Notes: generated from the sequence alone by a model not told the origin. Shown: positions 1-6,714, counted from the stretch's first letter. The stretch is 34,214 nucleotides of DNA from an uncultured Anaerotignum sp. (GCF_905212195.1 NZ_CAJMDQ010000016.1:1-34214); one strand, 5' to 3'. Translations and numbers: made by a program.

Positions 1-36
1 GGGGGCCTTCTCTCACGTGAGAGAAGGCCCCCTTTT
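1..36. terminator. Perfect 32-bp palindrome with T-tract
   Basis: Positions 1-32 are an exact inverted repeat with 16-base arms (GGGGGCCTTCTCTCAC and its complement), followed by TTTT. It would fold into a very stable hairpin and most likely ends a transcript that starts left of the window. The centre CACGTG leaves almost no loop, so the real RNA would open a few central pairs. Confidence 0.6.
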
Positions 37-53
37 GATCCCCCAAGAGAACG

Positions 54-80
54 GCAGGGGCGTTTCGATCTCGCCCCTGC
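54..80. other. GC-rich hairpin without T-tract
   Basis: GCAGGGGCG (54-62) pairs exactly with CGCCCCTGC (72-80) around a 9-base loop. No T-run follows on either strand. It sits between two terminator-like hairpins; nothing else recognisable lies in 33-193. Confidence 0.45.
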
Positions 81-93
81 ACCCCTAACGACC

Positions 94-122
94 AAAAGGG
101 AGGGGCCTTGCCCCTCCTTTTT
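94..122. terminator. Terminator-like hairpin, probably for the leftward gene at 194-400
   Basis: GGAGGGGC (99-106) pairs with GCCCCTCC (110-117) around loop CTT. The A-run before and T-run after make it usable in both directions. The leftward gene ending at 194 has no closer terminator, so this hairpin is the likely end of that transcript. Confidence 0.55.
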
Positions 123-193
123 GGATTATCCACCCCGCTGTTGCTTCTGACGGCGCGGCATTGCTGCACTCGCCGCTTAGGGGTACTGCTTTT

Positions 194-400
194 TTAGCCT
201 TTTGCTGGGTCGGCACTGCTGTAGTCATTGCTGATGGGCTCATCGGAAATGATGTCGTGTGAAATGACTTGGTCTTCTGCGTCCAACAGGGCTTTTATCA
301 GGACTTCACGGGCAAGAATGCCTTTACCTTCGTCGTAAAGGTCGATGGCTTCGCTCATACTGCGTACCATCAAATGGTATAGCGTTTTATAAGTCGTCAT
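194..400 (-). CDS. Small acidic protein divergent from an XRE repressor; unknown function
   Basis: This 68-residue protein starts MTTYKTLYHLMVRSM and ends in a polar, acidic tail (SADPAKG). The ATG at 398-400 is preceded by AGAGGTGAT at good spacing; a longer reading from an upstream TTG would run through that ribosome binding site, so I reject it. No signal peptide, membrane segment or catalytic motif is visible. The first 45 residues look helical. It is divergent from an XRE-type repressor with a shared control region, the arrangement typical of accessory elements, so it may be a small accessory or control protein of a mobile element remnant. That role is inference. Confidence 0.6.
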   Translation of the reverse strand: MTTYKTLYHLMVRSMSEAIDLYDEGKGILAREVLIKALLDAEDQVISHDIISDEPISNDYSSADPAKG

Positions 401-417
401 CTTATCACCTCTACACA

Positions 418-446
418 ATTATAGGTCAATATCACCCTATTATCAA
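418..446 (-). promoter_or_regulatory. Promoter of the small gene at 194-400
   Basis: On the minus strand TTGATA (441-446) and TATAAT (418-423) are separated by exactly 17 bases. The promoter is overlapped by repeated AGGTCAA motifs and should be blocked by whatever binds them. Confidence 0.65.
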
Positions 447-480
447 TAGGTCAATTTGCCATACTTGACCTGGGTGATAT
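423..480. promoter_or_regulatory. Operator array between the divergent genes
   Basis: AGGTCAA occurs at 423-429 and 448-454 in direct orientation and as its complement TTGACCT at 465-471, so the last two form an inverted repeat. A second nested pair, ATATCACCC (429-437) and GGGTGATAT (472-480), also forms an inverted repeat. The array covers the leftward promoter and the start of the rightward XRE gene. The natural reading is that the XRE protein binds here and represses both genes. Confidence 0.6.
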
Positions 481-481
481 G

Positions 482-703
482 ATGTCAAGGCTGAAGGAAC
501 TACGGAAAGCCAGGGGCTACTCCCAGGTGAAGATGCAGATGCTCACCGGCATCGACCAGAGCGACTACTCCAAGCTGGAAACAGGCAAGCGGTATTATAC
601 CTTTGAACAGCTGAAAAAACTAGCATTGGCGCTGGACACCAGCATGGATTATCTGGCAGGGCTTACGGACGAAAAAAAGCCCTATCCCCGCCGCAACGGA
701 TGA
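482..703 (+). CDS. XRE-family helix-turn-helix repressor
   Basis: A 73-residue single-domain DNA-binding protein. The HTH_3 pattern is clear: RLKELRKARGYSQVKMQ, then the recognition helix around DQSDYSKLETGKRYY, then a third helical part ending DYLAGLTD. This length is normal for a stand-alone Cro/CI-like repressor. Two ATGs lie in tandem at 479 and 482; the GGGTGAT at 472-478 fits the second better. The stop is 30 bases before the cyclase gene, which seems to have its own signals. It most likely represses itself and the divergent small gene through the AGGTCAA array. Confidence 0.85.
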   Translation: MSRLKELRKARGYSQVKMQMLTGIDQSDYSKLETGKRYYTFEQLKKLALALDTSMDYLAGLTDEKKPYPRRNG

Positions 704-708
704 AAATA

Positions 709-717
709 TGATACAAT
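709..717 (+). promoter_or_regulatory. Possible extended -10 promoter for the cyclase-aldolase pair
   Basis: TG-A-TACAAT at 709-717 fits an extended -10 element, 16 bases before the ATG at 733. No good -35 hexamer is present at the matching distance, and the transcript would have a very short leader, so this is tentative. Confidence 0.3.
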
Positions 718-732
718 AAAAGGAGGCGGCAT

Positions 733-1344
733 ATGATTTATGACATTTCCTTTCCCCTTTCCCCGGAAACTATGGTCTATCCCGGCGACCCGCCTTTTTG
801 TCGGGAAGTACTGCTGGATGGGGCAAAGGGCGATGACTGCACCCTGTCCTTGCTGCATTTGGGGAGCCATCTGGGCACCCATATCGACTTTCCCAGACAT
901 TTCTTCCCAGAGGGCATGGACGCGGCTGCCTTTCCTTTGGAACAGCTTTGCGGTGCATGCAAAGTTTTTTACCTGCCTAAGGCGGCAGAAATCACGAAGG
1001 ATATGCTACAGCAGCTGGACATCCAGTCCGGCGACCGGGTGCTTTTCCGCACAGACAACGAAGCCTTTGACGGCATCCATCCCCTGCCGAACCCTGTTTA
1101 TCTGACAACGGAAGCAGGTGAATATCTGGCGGAGCGGAAGATTTCCCTTTTGGGCGTGGATTACGAAAGCCCCGAAGGGGACGGGGATTTCCCCATACAC
1201 AAAACATTGCTGGGGCGGAACATCCCCATTTTGGAAAACTTGAAACTCAAAGACGTACCAGCCGGCGAATACCGCCTGTACTGCCTACCCCTGAAGATTG
1301 CAGAGGGTGACGGCTGCTGGGTGCGTCCCATATTGGAAAGGTGA
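733..1344 (+). CDS. Cyclase-family metal-dependent hydrolase (kynurenine formamidase-like)
   Basis: A 203-residue protein of the cyclase family (Pfam Cyclase, which includes the formamidase KynB). The metal-binding signature is present as H46-L-G-T-H50-I-D52-F-P-R-H56, and the N-terminus YDISFPLSPETMVYPGD matches the usual start of the family. These enzymes hydrolyse amide bonds of small carboxylic substrates in the cytoplasm using Zn or Mn. The start is set by AGGAGG just upstream. The stop TGA lies in the ribosome binding site region of the aldolase gene, which starts 6 bases later, so the two are translationally close and probably act on related substrates. No tryptophan-degradation genes are nearby, so the substrate is unknown; general cyclase-family hydrolase is the safe call. 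Confidence 0.85.
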   Translation: MIYDISFPLSPETMVYPGDPPFCREVLLDGAKGDDCTLSLLHLGSHLGTHIDFPRHFFPEGMDAAAFPLEQLCGACKVFYLPKAAEITKDMLQQLDIQSGDRVLFRTDNEAFDGIHPLPNPVYLTTEAGEYLAERKISLLGVDYESPEGDGDFPIHKTLLGRNIPILENLKLKDVPAGEYRLYCLPLKIAEGDGCWVRPILER

Positions 1345-1349
1345 TACAG

Positions 1350-2123
1350 ATGAAAAATACATTGAAAGAAAAACTTCAGAACCATCAGCAGCCCATCGGT
1401 ACATTTTTTGAACTGGGCAGTGCAAATGTAGCGGAAGCTCTGGGACAAACAGGACTGGACTTCATCATCATCGACAACGAACACGGCCCTTTTGAGGCGG
1501 AAAGCACACTGGACTATGTCCGCGGCGCACAGCTTGGCGGCGTAACACCTCTGGCAAGGGTGCGGGAAATCAGCCGTCCCGCAGTGCTGAAACTGCTGGA
1601 TATCGGCGTCCATGGCCTCATCGTTCCTGACGTACATACCGTAGAACAGGTGCAGGAACTCATCGACTACGCCAAATATGCCCCTGTAGGCAAACGTGGC
1701 TTCTGCCCCACCCGGAAAGACTGCTGGGGCTTCACCTATCCTGCCACCGAAAGCGTGCCTGTGAACATGGCAGTGAACAACGCCGAAACACTGCTGATTC
1801 CCCAGTGTGAAACGGTGGGATGTCTGGAAAACATCGAAACCATTGCTGCTATGGATGGCGTAGACGGCATTTTCATCGGGCCTTTTGACCTGTCCATTTC
1901 CATGGGCATTCCCGGACAGTTCGACCATCTCGATTTTCAGGCTGCCCTGAAACGGGTATTGGAAGCCTGCCACAAAAACGGTAAGTTCTGCATTTATTTC
2001 ACTGTAAACCCCGACGCCATCGCCGATGGATTCCAGCTGGGCTTTGACGCCATGGCTTATGGTCTGGACGCGGCTGTGCTGGTGCAGGCATATCGGAATG
2101 TTCTGGCAAAAGTGAGAGGGTAA
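1350..2123 (+). CDS. HpcH/HpaI-family class II aldolase
   Basis: A 257-residue enzyme of the HpcH/HpaI aldolase/citrate lyase family, which includes 4-hydroxy-2-oxoheptanedioate aldolase and 2-dehydro-3-deoxyglucarate aldolase. These cleave 2-keto-4-hydroxy acids to pyruvate and an aldehyde using a divalent metal. Family marks: FIIIDNEHGPFE with the catalytic-type histidine (about residue 45), a metal-binding glutamate in PQCETVGCLENIE, and FIGPFDLSISMG with the metal aspartate. The ATG at 1350 has GAAAGGTGAT upstream; an in-frame GTG at 1341 would overlap the previous stop and lacks spacing. Downstream of and tightly coupled to the cyclase-family hydrolase, it suggests a short catabolic route ending in pyruvate. 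The exact substrate cannot be read from sequence. Confidence 0.88.
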   Translation: MKNTLKEKLQNHQQPIGTFFELGSANVAEALGQTGLDFIIIDNEHGPFEAESTLDYVRGAQLGGVTPLARVREISRPAVLKLLDIGVHGLIVPDVHTVEQVQELIDYAKYAPVGKRGFCPTRKDCWGFTYPATESVPVNMAVNNAETLLIPQCETVGCLENIETIAAMDGVDGIFIGPFDLSISMGIPGQFDHLDFQAALKRVLEACHKNGKFCIYFTVNPDAIADGFQLGFDAMAYGLDAAVLVQAYRNVLAKVRG

Positions 2124-2169
2124 GGAGATACGGCTTTCTTACGAATTTCTGTCACATCCAGCTCTTTCG

Positions 2170-2197
2170 TTGACAGCCCCCTTTGCCATGTTATACT
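2170..2197 (+). promoter_or_regulatory. Sigma-A type promoter for the small membrane protein pair
   Basis: TTGACA (2170-2175) and TATACT (2192-2197) with 16 bases between. Transcription would begin about 2204, giving a leader of about 35 bases before the gene at 2239. Confidence 0.65.
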
Positions 2198-2238
2198 GAA
2201 AAAAATGGTACGTTTCCCCTGATAAGGAGGTTATATTT

Positions 2239-2523
2239 ATGTGGATTTTCTTCAGTATTGCAAGCATTGTTTTCACGGGGCTCCATGGCTACGCCGCTTT
2301 TGCCGGCAAGTCCATGGCAAAGGGCATGGCATTTGCAGCTTTCGCCTTCACTGCTCTGACACTTCTTTCCGAGTACGCCATGGTGGTGTCCTGGGTGCAG
2401 GCAGAAGATTGGAGCGCACTGCTGGATGTGGTGCCTTCTATGTTCCCCATGCTGATTGTTTACACCGTGATTCTGGTTGCGGCAAACGGTCTGCTGCTTT
2501 TTGTGGGGAAAAAAGACCATTGA
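2239..2523 (+). CDS. Small membrane protein, three transmembrane segments; unknown function
   Basis: A 94-residue hydrophobic protein with AAGGAGG upstream. Membrane segments are visible at about residues 2-22, 28-50 and 66-89; the C-terminus is a short charged GKKDH tail. No catalytic or transport motif is recognised. It lies 33 bases before another small membrane protein on the same promoter and shared terminator, so the two probably form one transcript and may work together. Function unknown. Confidence 0.75.
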   Translation: MWIFFSIASIVFTGLHGYAAFAGKSMAKGMAFAAFAFTALTLLSEYAMVVSWVQAEDWSALLDVVPSMFPMLIVYTVILVAANGLLLFVGKKDH

Positions 2524-2556
2524 CCTTTCTGGGAAATTACTTTGGAGGTATTTCTT

Positions 2557-2781
2557 ATGAAACAACTGAAATTCTGCGCAACCCTTCTGCTTTTCATCAG
2601 CGGCATCCTTGCCCTGCGTGGCATCACTTGGGGCCTGTTTCTGATGCTGGCATTTGCGGGACTGCGGGAACTCATCTGCGCGAAAGAATATCAGGACGCA
2701 GGCGAGAAAAAATACGCCATTGCATCTTTGTGCGCCGGCATATTCCTGTTCGCGTTCCTGATAGTTGTATTATTTATGTAA
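2557..2781 (+). CDS. Small membrane protein; unknown function
   Basis: A 74-residue protein with two or three hydrophobic segments (about 4-20, 22-36 and 53-73) separated by a charged piece around AKEYQDAGEKKYA. TTGGAGGT lies upstream of the ATG at 2557; an in-frame TTG at 2542 is part of that ribosome binding site and is not the start. Second gene of the two-gene unit begun at 2239; a strong terminator follows. No family recognised. Confidence 0.7.
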   Translation: MKQLKFCATLLLFISGILALRGITWGLFLMLAFAGLRELICAKEYQDAGEKKYAIASLCAGIFLFAFLIVVLFM

Positions 2782-2788
2782 AATATAA

Positions 2789-2825
2789 AAAATCCCCTGT
2801 CAAATGACAGGGGATTTTCTTTTTT
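2789..2825 (+). terminator. Rho-independent terminator
   Basis: AATCCCCTGTCA (2791-2802) pairs exactly with TGACAGGGGATT (2805-2816), followed by TTCTTTTTT. It closes the small membrane protein transcript, and with its A-run may also stop the leftward gene at 2830. Confidence 0.85.
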
Positions 2826-2829
2826 CTCT

Positions 2830-3045
2830 TTATCTTTTGGGTGGTTCTTCCACCAGAGGGATATCCAGAATCACTTTCCGGCAGCTGGGGCACAGATAGC
2901 CTTCCATTTTGGCATCGCCCATAAAGCTTTTTGCCACCAGATACTGGTTTCCTTTTCTGCCGTTCTCCATTTCCTGGAACTGTACATACCGTCCGGCTTT
3001 CAGATAGCCTTCCATCATTTCCAGATTACAAAAAGGACATTTCAT
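2830..3045 (-). CDS. Small zinc-ribbon-like protein (PF20097-type)
   Basis: A 71-residue protein with two Cys pairs: MKCPFC at the N-terminus and LCPSCRK at about residues 51-57. Four cysteines spaced this way fit a structural zinc ribbon. It resembles the short PF20097-type proteins seen in many Clostridia, whose role is not known. AAAGGAGATG lies upstream of the ATG. It is a single-gene unit between two terminators. Confidence 0.7.
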   Translation of the reverse strand: MKCPFCNLEMMEGYLKAGRYVQFQEMENGRKGNQYLVAKSFMGDAKMEGYLCPSCRKVILDIPLVEEPPKR

Positions 3046-3112
3046 GTCGCTTCATCTCCTTTTAGGTGTTCTCTGTTTTCAGTGTATCATATTCCCGGTT
3101 TTTCAACAAGCC

Positions 3113-3141
3113 AAAAGGGCGGCTCAAAGCCGCCCTTTTTA
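3113..3141. terminator. Bidirectional terminator overlapping the lepB stop
   Basis: AAAAGGGCGGCT (3113-3124) pairs with AGCCGCCCTTTT (3128-3139) around a 3-base loop. On the minus strand it is the end of the suf-lepB transcript; the hairpin arm overlaps the lepB stop codon. Confidence 0.8.
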
Positions 3142-3651
3142 ATCTATGATTTTGAATCCTTTGTAATACCGCAGGACAACTTTGCCCAAGATGGCATCTT
3201 TTTCCACGTAGGTGTTTTCCCAGAACCTTGCATCCAGAGATTTATTCCGGTTATCCCCCATCATGAAGTAACAGCCTTCCGGCACATGATAAGGCCCGAA
3301 ATCGCCTTCTGTGATTTCTTTGATATAAGGTTCATCCTGCACCTGCCCATTGACCAGCACTTCACCGTCTTTTACCTCCACGGTGTCGCCGCCAACGCCA
3401 ATGATACGTTTCACATAAAGAGTCTTGCCTGTGGGATCGTCGGGATCTTCAAAAACCACCACATCGCCCCGCTCTGGATCGGAAAACCAGTAGCTGGTGC
3501 GCAGGGCAAGGATTCTGTCTCCTGCCATGATGGTATTTTCCATGGAGCCTGTAGGCACTGTGGCATTGACGATAAACACCGTATCCACCACAAAGGCCAG
3601 CAGCACTGCCAGGATGATGGTCTTGACCCAACTGAGAATTTCTTTTTTCAA
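3139..3651 (-). CDS. lepB: Signal peptidase I
   Basis: A 170-residue type I signal peptidase of the short Gram-positive (SipS-like) class. It cleaves signal peptides at the outer face of the membrane. The N-terminal membrane anchor is at about residues 9-29. The catalytic Ser36 lies in TGSMENT and the Lys81 general base in YVKRIIGVGGD; MGDNRNKSLDAR (about 131-142) is the conserved box E. The start codon is TTG (3649-3651): it is the only in-frame start close to AAGGAGC, because a TGA lies two codons further upstream. It begins 14 bases after sufB, so it appears to be third gene of the sufCB operon. A TTG start may lower its translation. Confidence 0.93.
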   Translation of the reverse strand: MKKEILSWVKTIILAVLLAFVVDTVFIVNATVPTGSMENTIMAGDRILALRTSYWFSDPERGDVVVFEDPDDPTGKTLYVKRIIGVGGDTVEVKDGEVLVNGQVQDEPYIKEITEGDFGPYHVPEGCYFMMGDNRNKSLDARFWENTYVEKDAILGKVVLRYYKGFKIID

Positions 3652-3665
3652 TTTGTTTCAGCTCC

Positions 3666-4589
3666 TTATTTCAGGAAGCCGTTGATGATCTGTGCTTCCG
3701 CTTCTTTTTCTGTCAGCCCCAATGTCATCAGCTTCATGAGCTGATCCCCTGCGATTTTGCCGATGGCTGCTTCGTGGATCAGTGTTGCATCCACGTTGTT
3801 TGCCACGATTTCGGGTTCTGCCGCTACCACACCGTCGTCCATGATGATGGCGTCACATTCGGAATGACCGTAGCAGTCCGCGTTGCCCACGATTTTAGAG
3901 CGGAACAGCTGACGGGATTTATCCCTTGCAACGGAACGGGAAATGAGTTTTGCGGAACTGCCTTCCCCTTCCAGAATCACATCAAAGGATGTTTCCGCAT
4001 ACTGATCGCCGTGTGTCATGATTTTTTCTTTGATGACAACTGTTGCGCCGGCTGCCAGTTTCGCGCTGGAAATACGTTTTGTGGAGTCTACGCCTTTCAG
4101 CTGAACAGTATCCATTTCCAGATAGCTGTTTTCATCCCCTTCGATATGTGTCTGAGGGTTGATGATGCGTTTGCCGTTGCCGTCGCCTTCACCGATGTGT
4201 TTTTCGATATATTTTACTTTGGCGTTTTTGCCTACGAAGAAACGGTGGATCCCTTCGTGGAGAGATTCTTCGCTGCCGCAGTTATGGATACCGCAGCCAG
4301 CCACGATGGTTACATCTGCGCCTTCGCCGATATGGAAATCGTTATATACCAGATCGTGTACGCCTGCTTCTGTAATCAGAGCGGGGATATGGACATTTTC
4401 GTCCTTTGTGCCGGGTTTGATGTAAATATCGATACCGGAGTTGTTTTCCTTGGGTACGATCTGAATGTTTTCTGTGGAATTTCTGCCTTCGCTGTGACCG
4501 TTGTTACGGATATTGAAGGCACCGTTCAAAGGTACTTCTGTCAGGTCTGCCACTTCAGACAGCAGTTTTTTGATTACGTCGTCAAACAT
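3666..4589 (-). CDS. sufB: SufB/SufD-family Fe-S cluster scaffold subunit (minimal SufBC system)
   Basis: A 307-residue SufB/SufD-family protein, much shorter than E. coli SufB (about 495). It should pair with the SufC ATPase to build Fe-S clusters in the cytoplasm. The right-handed beta-helix part and the C-terminal end LIHEAAIGKIAGDQLMKL, typical of the family, are clear. The region where E. coli SufB carries its essential Cys405 (just before HEA) has no cysteine here; the segment reads EPEIVANNVDATLIHEA. Other cysteines occur in AGCGIHNCG and GNADCYGHSECD. Start: ATG at 4589 overlaps the sufC stop in TAATG with a strong GGGAGG upstream. Short SufB next to SufC without SufD, SufS or SufU fits the minimal two-gene (SufBC/SMS-type) system of anaerobes. 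Confidence 0.88.
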   Translation of the reverse strand: MFDDVIKKLLSEVADLTEVPLNGAFNIRNNGHSEGRNSTENIQIVPKENNSGIDIYIKPGTKDENVHIPALITEAGVHDLVYNDFHIGEGADVTIVAGCGIHNCGSEESLHEGIHRFFVGKNAKVKYIEKHIGEGDGNGKRIINPQTHIEGDENSYLEMDTVQLKGVDSTKRISSAKLAAGATVVIKEKIMTHGDQYAETSFDVILEGEGSSAKLISRSVARDKSRQLFRSKIVGNADCYGHSECDAIIMDDGVVAAEPEIVANNVDATLIHEAAIGKIAGDQLMKLMTLGLTEKEAEAQIINGFLK

Positions 4590-5305
4590 TATTCGTTCCC
4601 TCCCTGAAAATATCTGCATCCGGGGTCAATGCCAAAAAGACCGGGCAGAACTTCTTCTTTTGTGCCAATCTGGGCGATTTCACCGTTGGAGATGACAACC
4701 ACCTGGTCAGCAATGTTCAAAATACGTTCCTGATGGGAAATGATCATGATGGAAGCCTGGATTTCATCGTGCATTTTTTCGAAAACGTCGATGAGGTTTT
4801 TGAAGCTCCACAGATCAATGCCCGCTTCGGGTTCGTCGAAAAGTGTCAGTTTTGTTTTTCTTGCCATAACGGTAGCGATTTCGATACGTTTCAGTTCACC
4901 GCCGGACAGGCTTGCATTGACTTCACGGTCAATGTAGTCTTTTGCGCACAGACCTACCTGTGCCAGATAATCACAAGCCGCTGCTGTGGAAATATCCTTG
5001 CCGCTTGCCAGTGTGATCAGGTCTTTGACTGTTACGCCTTTGAAACGCACGGGCTGCTGAAAAGCGAAGCTAACGCCTGCTCTTGCGCGGTCTGTGATAG
5101 ACCAGTCTGTGATGTCCTGACCGTCCAGCAGAATCTGTCCGCTGTCAGGTGTGATGATGCCGGCGATGACTTTTGCCAATGTGGACTTACCGCCGCCGTT
5201 GGGTCCGGTGATGACAACGAATTTTGCGTCGTCAATAACCAGATTGATATTTTTCAGAATCTGTTTTCCATCTGCGGAAAAAGAGATGTTCTTTAATTCC
5301 AGCAT
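4589..5305 (-). CDS. sufC: SufC, ABC-type ATPase for Fe-S cluster assembly
   Basis: A 238-residue cytoplasmic ATPase. Walker A is GPNGGGKST (about 34-42), the ABC signature is LSGGELKR (about 133-140), and Walker B is LTLFDEPEAGID (about 153-164); a histidine switch is in IISHQER. The SufC family is soluble and pairs with SufB rather than a membrane permease. It is first gene of the sufC-sufB-lepB operon, with a canonical promoter 75-105 bases upstream and a hairpin in the leader. Start ATG has AGGAGGAAAAG before it. The sufB start overlaps its stop by one base, suggesting tight translational coupling and equal amounts of the two subunits. Confidence 0.93.
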   Translation of the reverse strand: MLELKNISFSADGKQILKNINLVIDDAKFVVITGPNGGGKSTLAKVIAGIITPDSGQILLDGQDITDWSITDRARAGVSFAFQQPVRFKGVTVKDLITLASGKDISTAAACDYLAQVGLCAKDYIDREVNASLSGGELKRIEIATVMARKTKLTLFDEPEAGIDLWSFKNLIDVFEKMHDEIQASIMIISHQERILNIADQVVVISNGEIAQIGTKEEVLPGLFGIDPGCRYFQGGNE

Positions 5306-5332
5306 ATTCTTTTCCTCCTGTATTTATCAATG

Positions 5333-5358
5333 ATTCGGCAACACCCTTTTTGCCGAAT
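5333..5358. promoter_or_regulatory. Inverted repeat in the suf leader
   Basis: ATTCGGCA (5333-5340) and TGCCGAAT (5351-5358) are exact complements around a 10-base spacer. It lies between the promoter and the sufC start, in the transcribed leader, with no T-run after it on the minus strand. It could be an operator for a repressor or an RNA hairpin; an Rrf2-type Fe-S regulator is a guess. Confidence 0.5.
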
Positions 5359-5380
5359 TTTACCTGCAAAGCCAAAGTAA

Positions 5381-5410
5381 ATTATACCAACTGAAACGTT
5401 GTCATGTCAA
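5381..5410 (-). promoter_or_regulatory. Promoter of the sufC-sufB-lepB operon
   Basis: On the minus strand TTGACA (5405-5410) and TATAAT (5381-5386) are both consensus, spaced 18 bases. Predicted start is about 5374, giving a leader near 70 bases. Confidence 0.8.
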
Positions 5411-5459
5411 CGATTTTCCCTGAAAACCGACAGAGGCTATTCATTTGGTATGGATTGCG

Positions 5460-5580
5460 CAGGGTGTCGACTTTTCGACACCCTGTCGTCAAAGGCTCAT
5501 TTCAGGGGGGCCTTTGACGAATAGGCAGAAGTATAAAACCAAAGTTCCATCGGCTAAAAGCCTTGAAACTTCGGTTTTTC
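5460..5580. repeat. Three stacked hairpins in a gene-free region
   Basis: The gap 5411-5876 has no credible gene. Hairpin one: CAGGGTGTCGA (5460-5470) with TCGACACCCTG (5475-5485), loop CTTT. Hairpin two: TCGTCAAAGGC (5486-5496) with GCCTTTGACGA (5510-5520), immediately adjacent. Hairpin three: AAACCAAAGTT with AACTTCGGTTT (about 5536-5576, one mismatch), enclosing GGCT/AGCC, followed by TTTTT. Arms of 11 exact pairs in a row are far more than chance and indicate a structured RNA or a non-coding repeat element. Confidence 0.6.
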
Positions 5581-5603
5581 CCCTTGGGATTCCAGTTGGG
5601 GAA

Positions 5604-5732
5604 CCCCACACCGCAAGACATGCGGGCAGCCATTTATGGCTGACATTTGCGGAGCAAATGTGTTGACCCCACACCGCAAGACATGCGGGCAGTCATTTCT
5701 GGCTGACATTTGCGGAGCAAATGTGTTGACCC
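5604..5732. repeat. Two 63-bp tandem direct repeats, each with two hairpins
   Basis: Copy one is 5604-5666 and copy two 5667-5729, nearly identical (differences at GCAGC/GCAGT and ATTTAT/ATTTCT), and the next bases begin a third copy (CCC) that stops. Each copy holds CCGCA-agaca-TGCGG and the strong ACATTTGC-GGA-GCAAATGT hairpin. The minus strand reads open through both and gives a repeated peptide beginning VNTFAPQMSA, which looks like a by-product of the repeat and not a real gene. Probably part of a dispersed intergenic repeat family; that needs a genome search. Confidence 0.75.
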
Positions 5733-5876
5733 TTTCGTTCCCCAAGCCCTTCCGCTACAGTCCAAGCTTGCCCTTTTGCATGAATCGCACTGGAAAAATC
5801 CTTTCTTTTTTCTCCGTACTGTATTAAAATGAAGAAAATCAACTGAAATATACACCACCGAAGGAGGTTTTTTCCC

Positions 5877-6461
5877 ATGCTGGGTTTCCATTCTGACGGC
5901 ATCCGCCTGTTTGGCGCATCCGATACACTGAAAGCAAATCTGAAAAAAAGAAAACTGCCCCTAGTCGGCAGCACTACCGGCAATACACTGGTATTTGCCA
6001 TTGATGATGAAACCGTCATCCACAAACGCCCTTACAACATTTCTTTCGCAGCCGCTTCCACACCCTGGTTCGTCTGCGGACTGACAGGGGTTCCTGATTA
6101 TCCTCAGGCACTGCCCTTTGACAGCGAACATGACCTGACAGCATTCATCACAGCCATGTATTACGCTTCTCAGGAATTCCTGCATCTGGACATCGAGCTG
6201 TCCTTCATCAAACAGACCTTAGGCGCAGACCCCACAAAAGTCATTCGCGCTTATGAAGAAGCCGATTTTGACAAAATCCCCAAAGGCACTCCCGTCATTT
6301 GCTTCTACTTCGGCAACGGCGGTTTTCTGGAAACAGACCGCATTTTCCATGTGCTGACAGGTGACAATGGTCTGGATATGGGGCAGGTGACACTGGCAGG
6401 CTCCTTTGCTTCCAAGCAAAGTCTGCTGGTAGCCTTTGCCTTGGCGGAAAAAAGCGAATAA
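5877..6461 (+). CDS. Conserved-looking cytoplasmic protein of unknown function
   Basis: A 194-residue soluble protein with GAAGGAGG upstream of the ATG. No signal peptide or membrane helix. It reads like a well-folded mixed alpha/beta protein: LVFAIDDETVIHKRPYN near residues 38-55, a helical middle (YYASQEFLHLDIELSFIKQTLG), and a C-terminal half ending SLLVAFALAEKSE. I do not recognise the family. It stands alone: repeats lie before it, and a promoter for the folT riboswitch transcript follows within four bases of its stop with no terminator of its own. Confidence 0.75.
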   Translation: MLGFHSDGIRLFGASDTLKANLKKRKLPLVGSTTGNTLVFAIDDETVIHKRPYNISFAAASTPWFVCGLTGVPDYPQALPFDSEHDLTAFITAMYYASQEFLHLDIELSFIKQTLGADPTKVIRAYEEADFDKIPKGTPVICFYFGNGGFLETDRIFHVLTGDNGLDMGQVTLAGSFASKQSLLVAFALAEKSE

Positions 6462-6464
6462 TGC

Positions 6465-6493
6465 TTTACTTCTGACAAAAGCCATGCTACAAT
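6465..6493 (+). promoter_or_regulatory. Promoter of the folT riboswitch transcript
   Basis: TTTACT (6465-6470) and TACAAT (6488-6493) with a 17-base spacer. The start would be about 6500, so the RNA begins inside the hairpin GCCGCAG (6497-6503) / CTGCGGC (6515-6521) that precedes the riboswitch. Confidence 0.6.
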
Positions 6494-6525
6494 GAAGCCG
6501 CAGGAGGAAATCTTCTGCGGCAAAT

Positions 6526-6622
6526 ACAGAGTAGGACTTTGTGCGTTAAGTGTCCTGTGAACGGGGAGTTGTCACGGGAACGAAAAGAGTTTTCTTGCGA
6601 TACAAAATCCGCATCCCGCTGT
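6526..6622 (+). ncRNA. Tetrahydrofolate (THF) riboswitch aptamer
   Basis: The sequence matches the THF riboswitch known from folate transporter genes. P1 pairs ACAG (6526-6529) with CTGT (6619-6622). The conserved GAGTAG follows P1, then P2 GGACTTTGT pairs with ACAAAATCC, with the highly conserved GCGTTAAGTG between P2 and P3, GTGAACGGGGAGTTGTCAC in the P3 arm, ACGAA after it, and GCATCC before the closing strand. The target gene, a folate ECF S-component at 6848, agrees. A terminator hairpin (6715-6757) follows as the likely expression platform; binding of reduced folates should stop transcription. Confidence 0.92.
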
Positions 6623-6714
6623 TTCATAATAAAGACATGAGCACTCTTTGTTATCACAGCCTACCCCGCTAGAAACGGGGGTATTTGCATAGAGGCGTCC
6701 CATCTGGCACACAG

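Noticed and set aside
3774..4607. Rightward frame of 277 codons opposite sufB
   Set aside because: Shadow of the sufB gene; sufB has family motifs and a ribosome binding site.
5604..5732. CRISPR-like tandem repeats
   Set aside because: Only two adjacent 63-bp copies without variable spacers and no cas genes.
5554..5745. Leftward frame with a repeated peptide starting VNTFAPQMSA
   Set aside because: The repeat arises from the 63-bp DNA repeats and hairpins; no ribosome binding site. Treated as a non-coding repeat.
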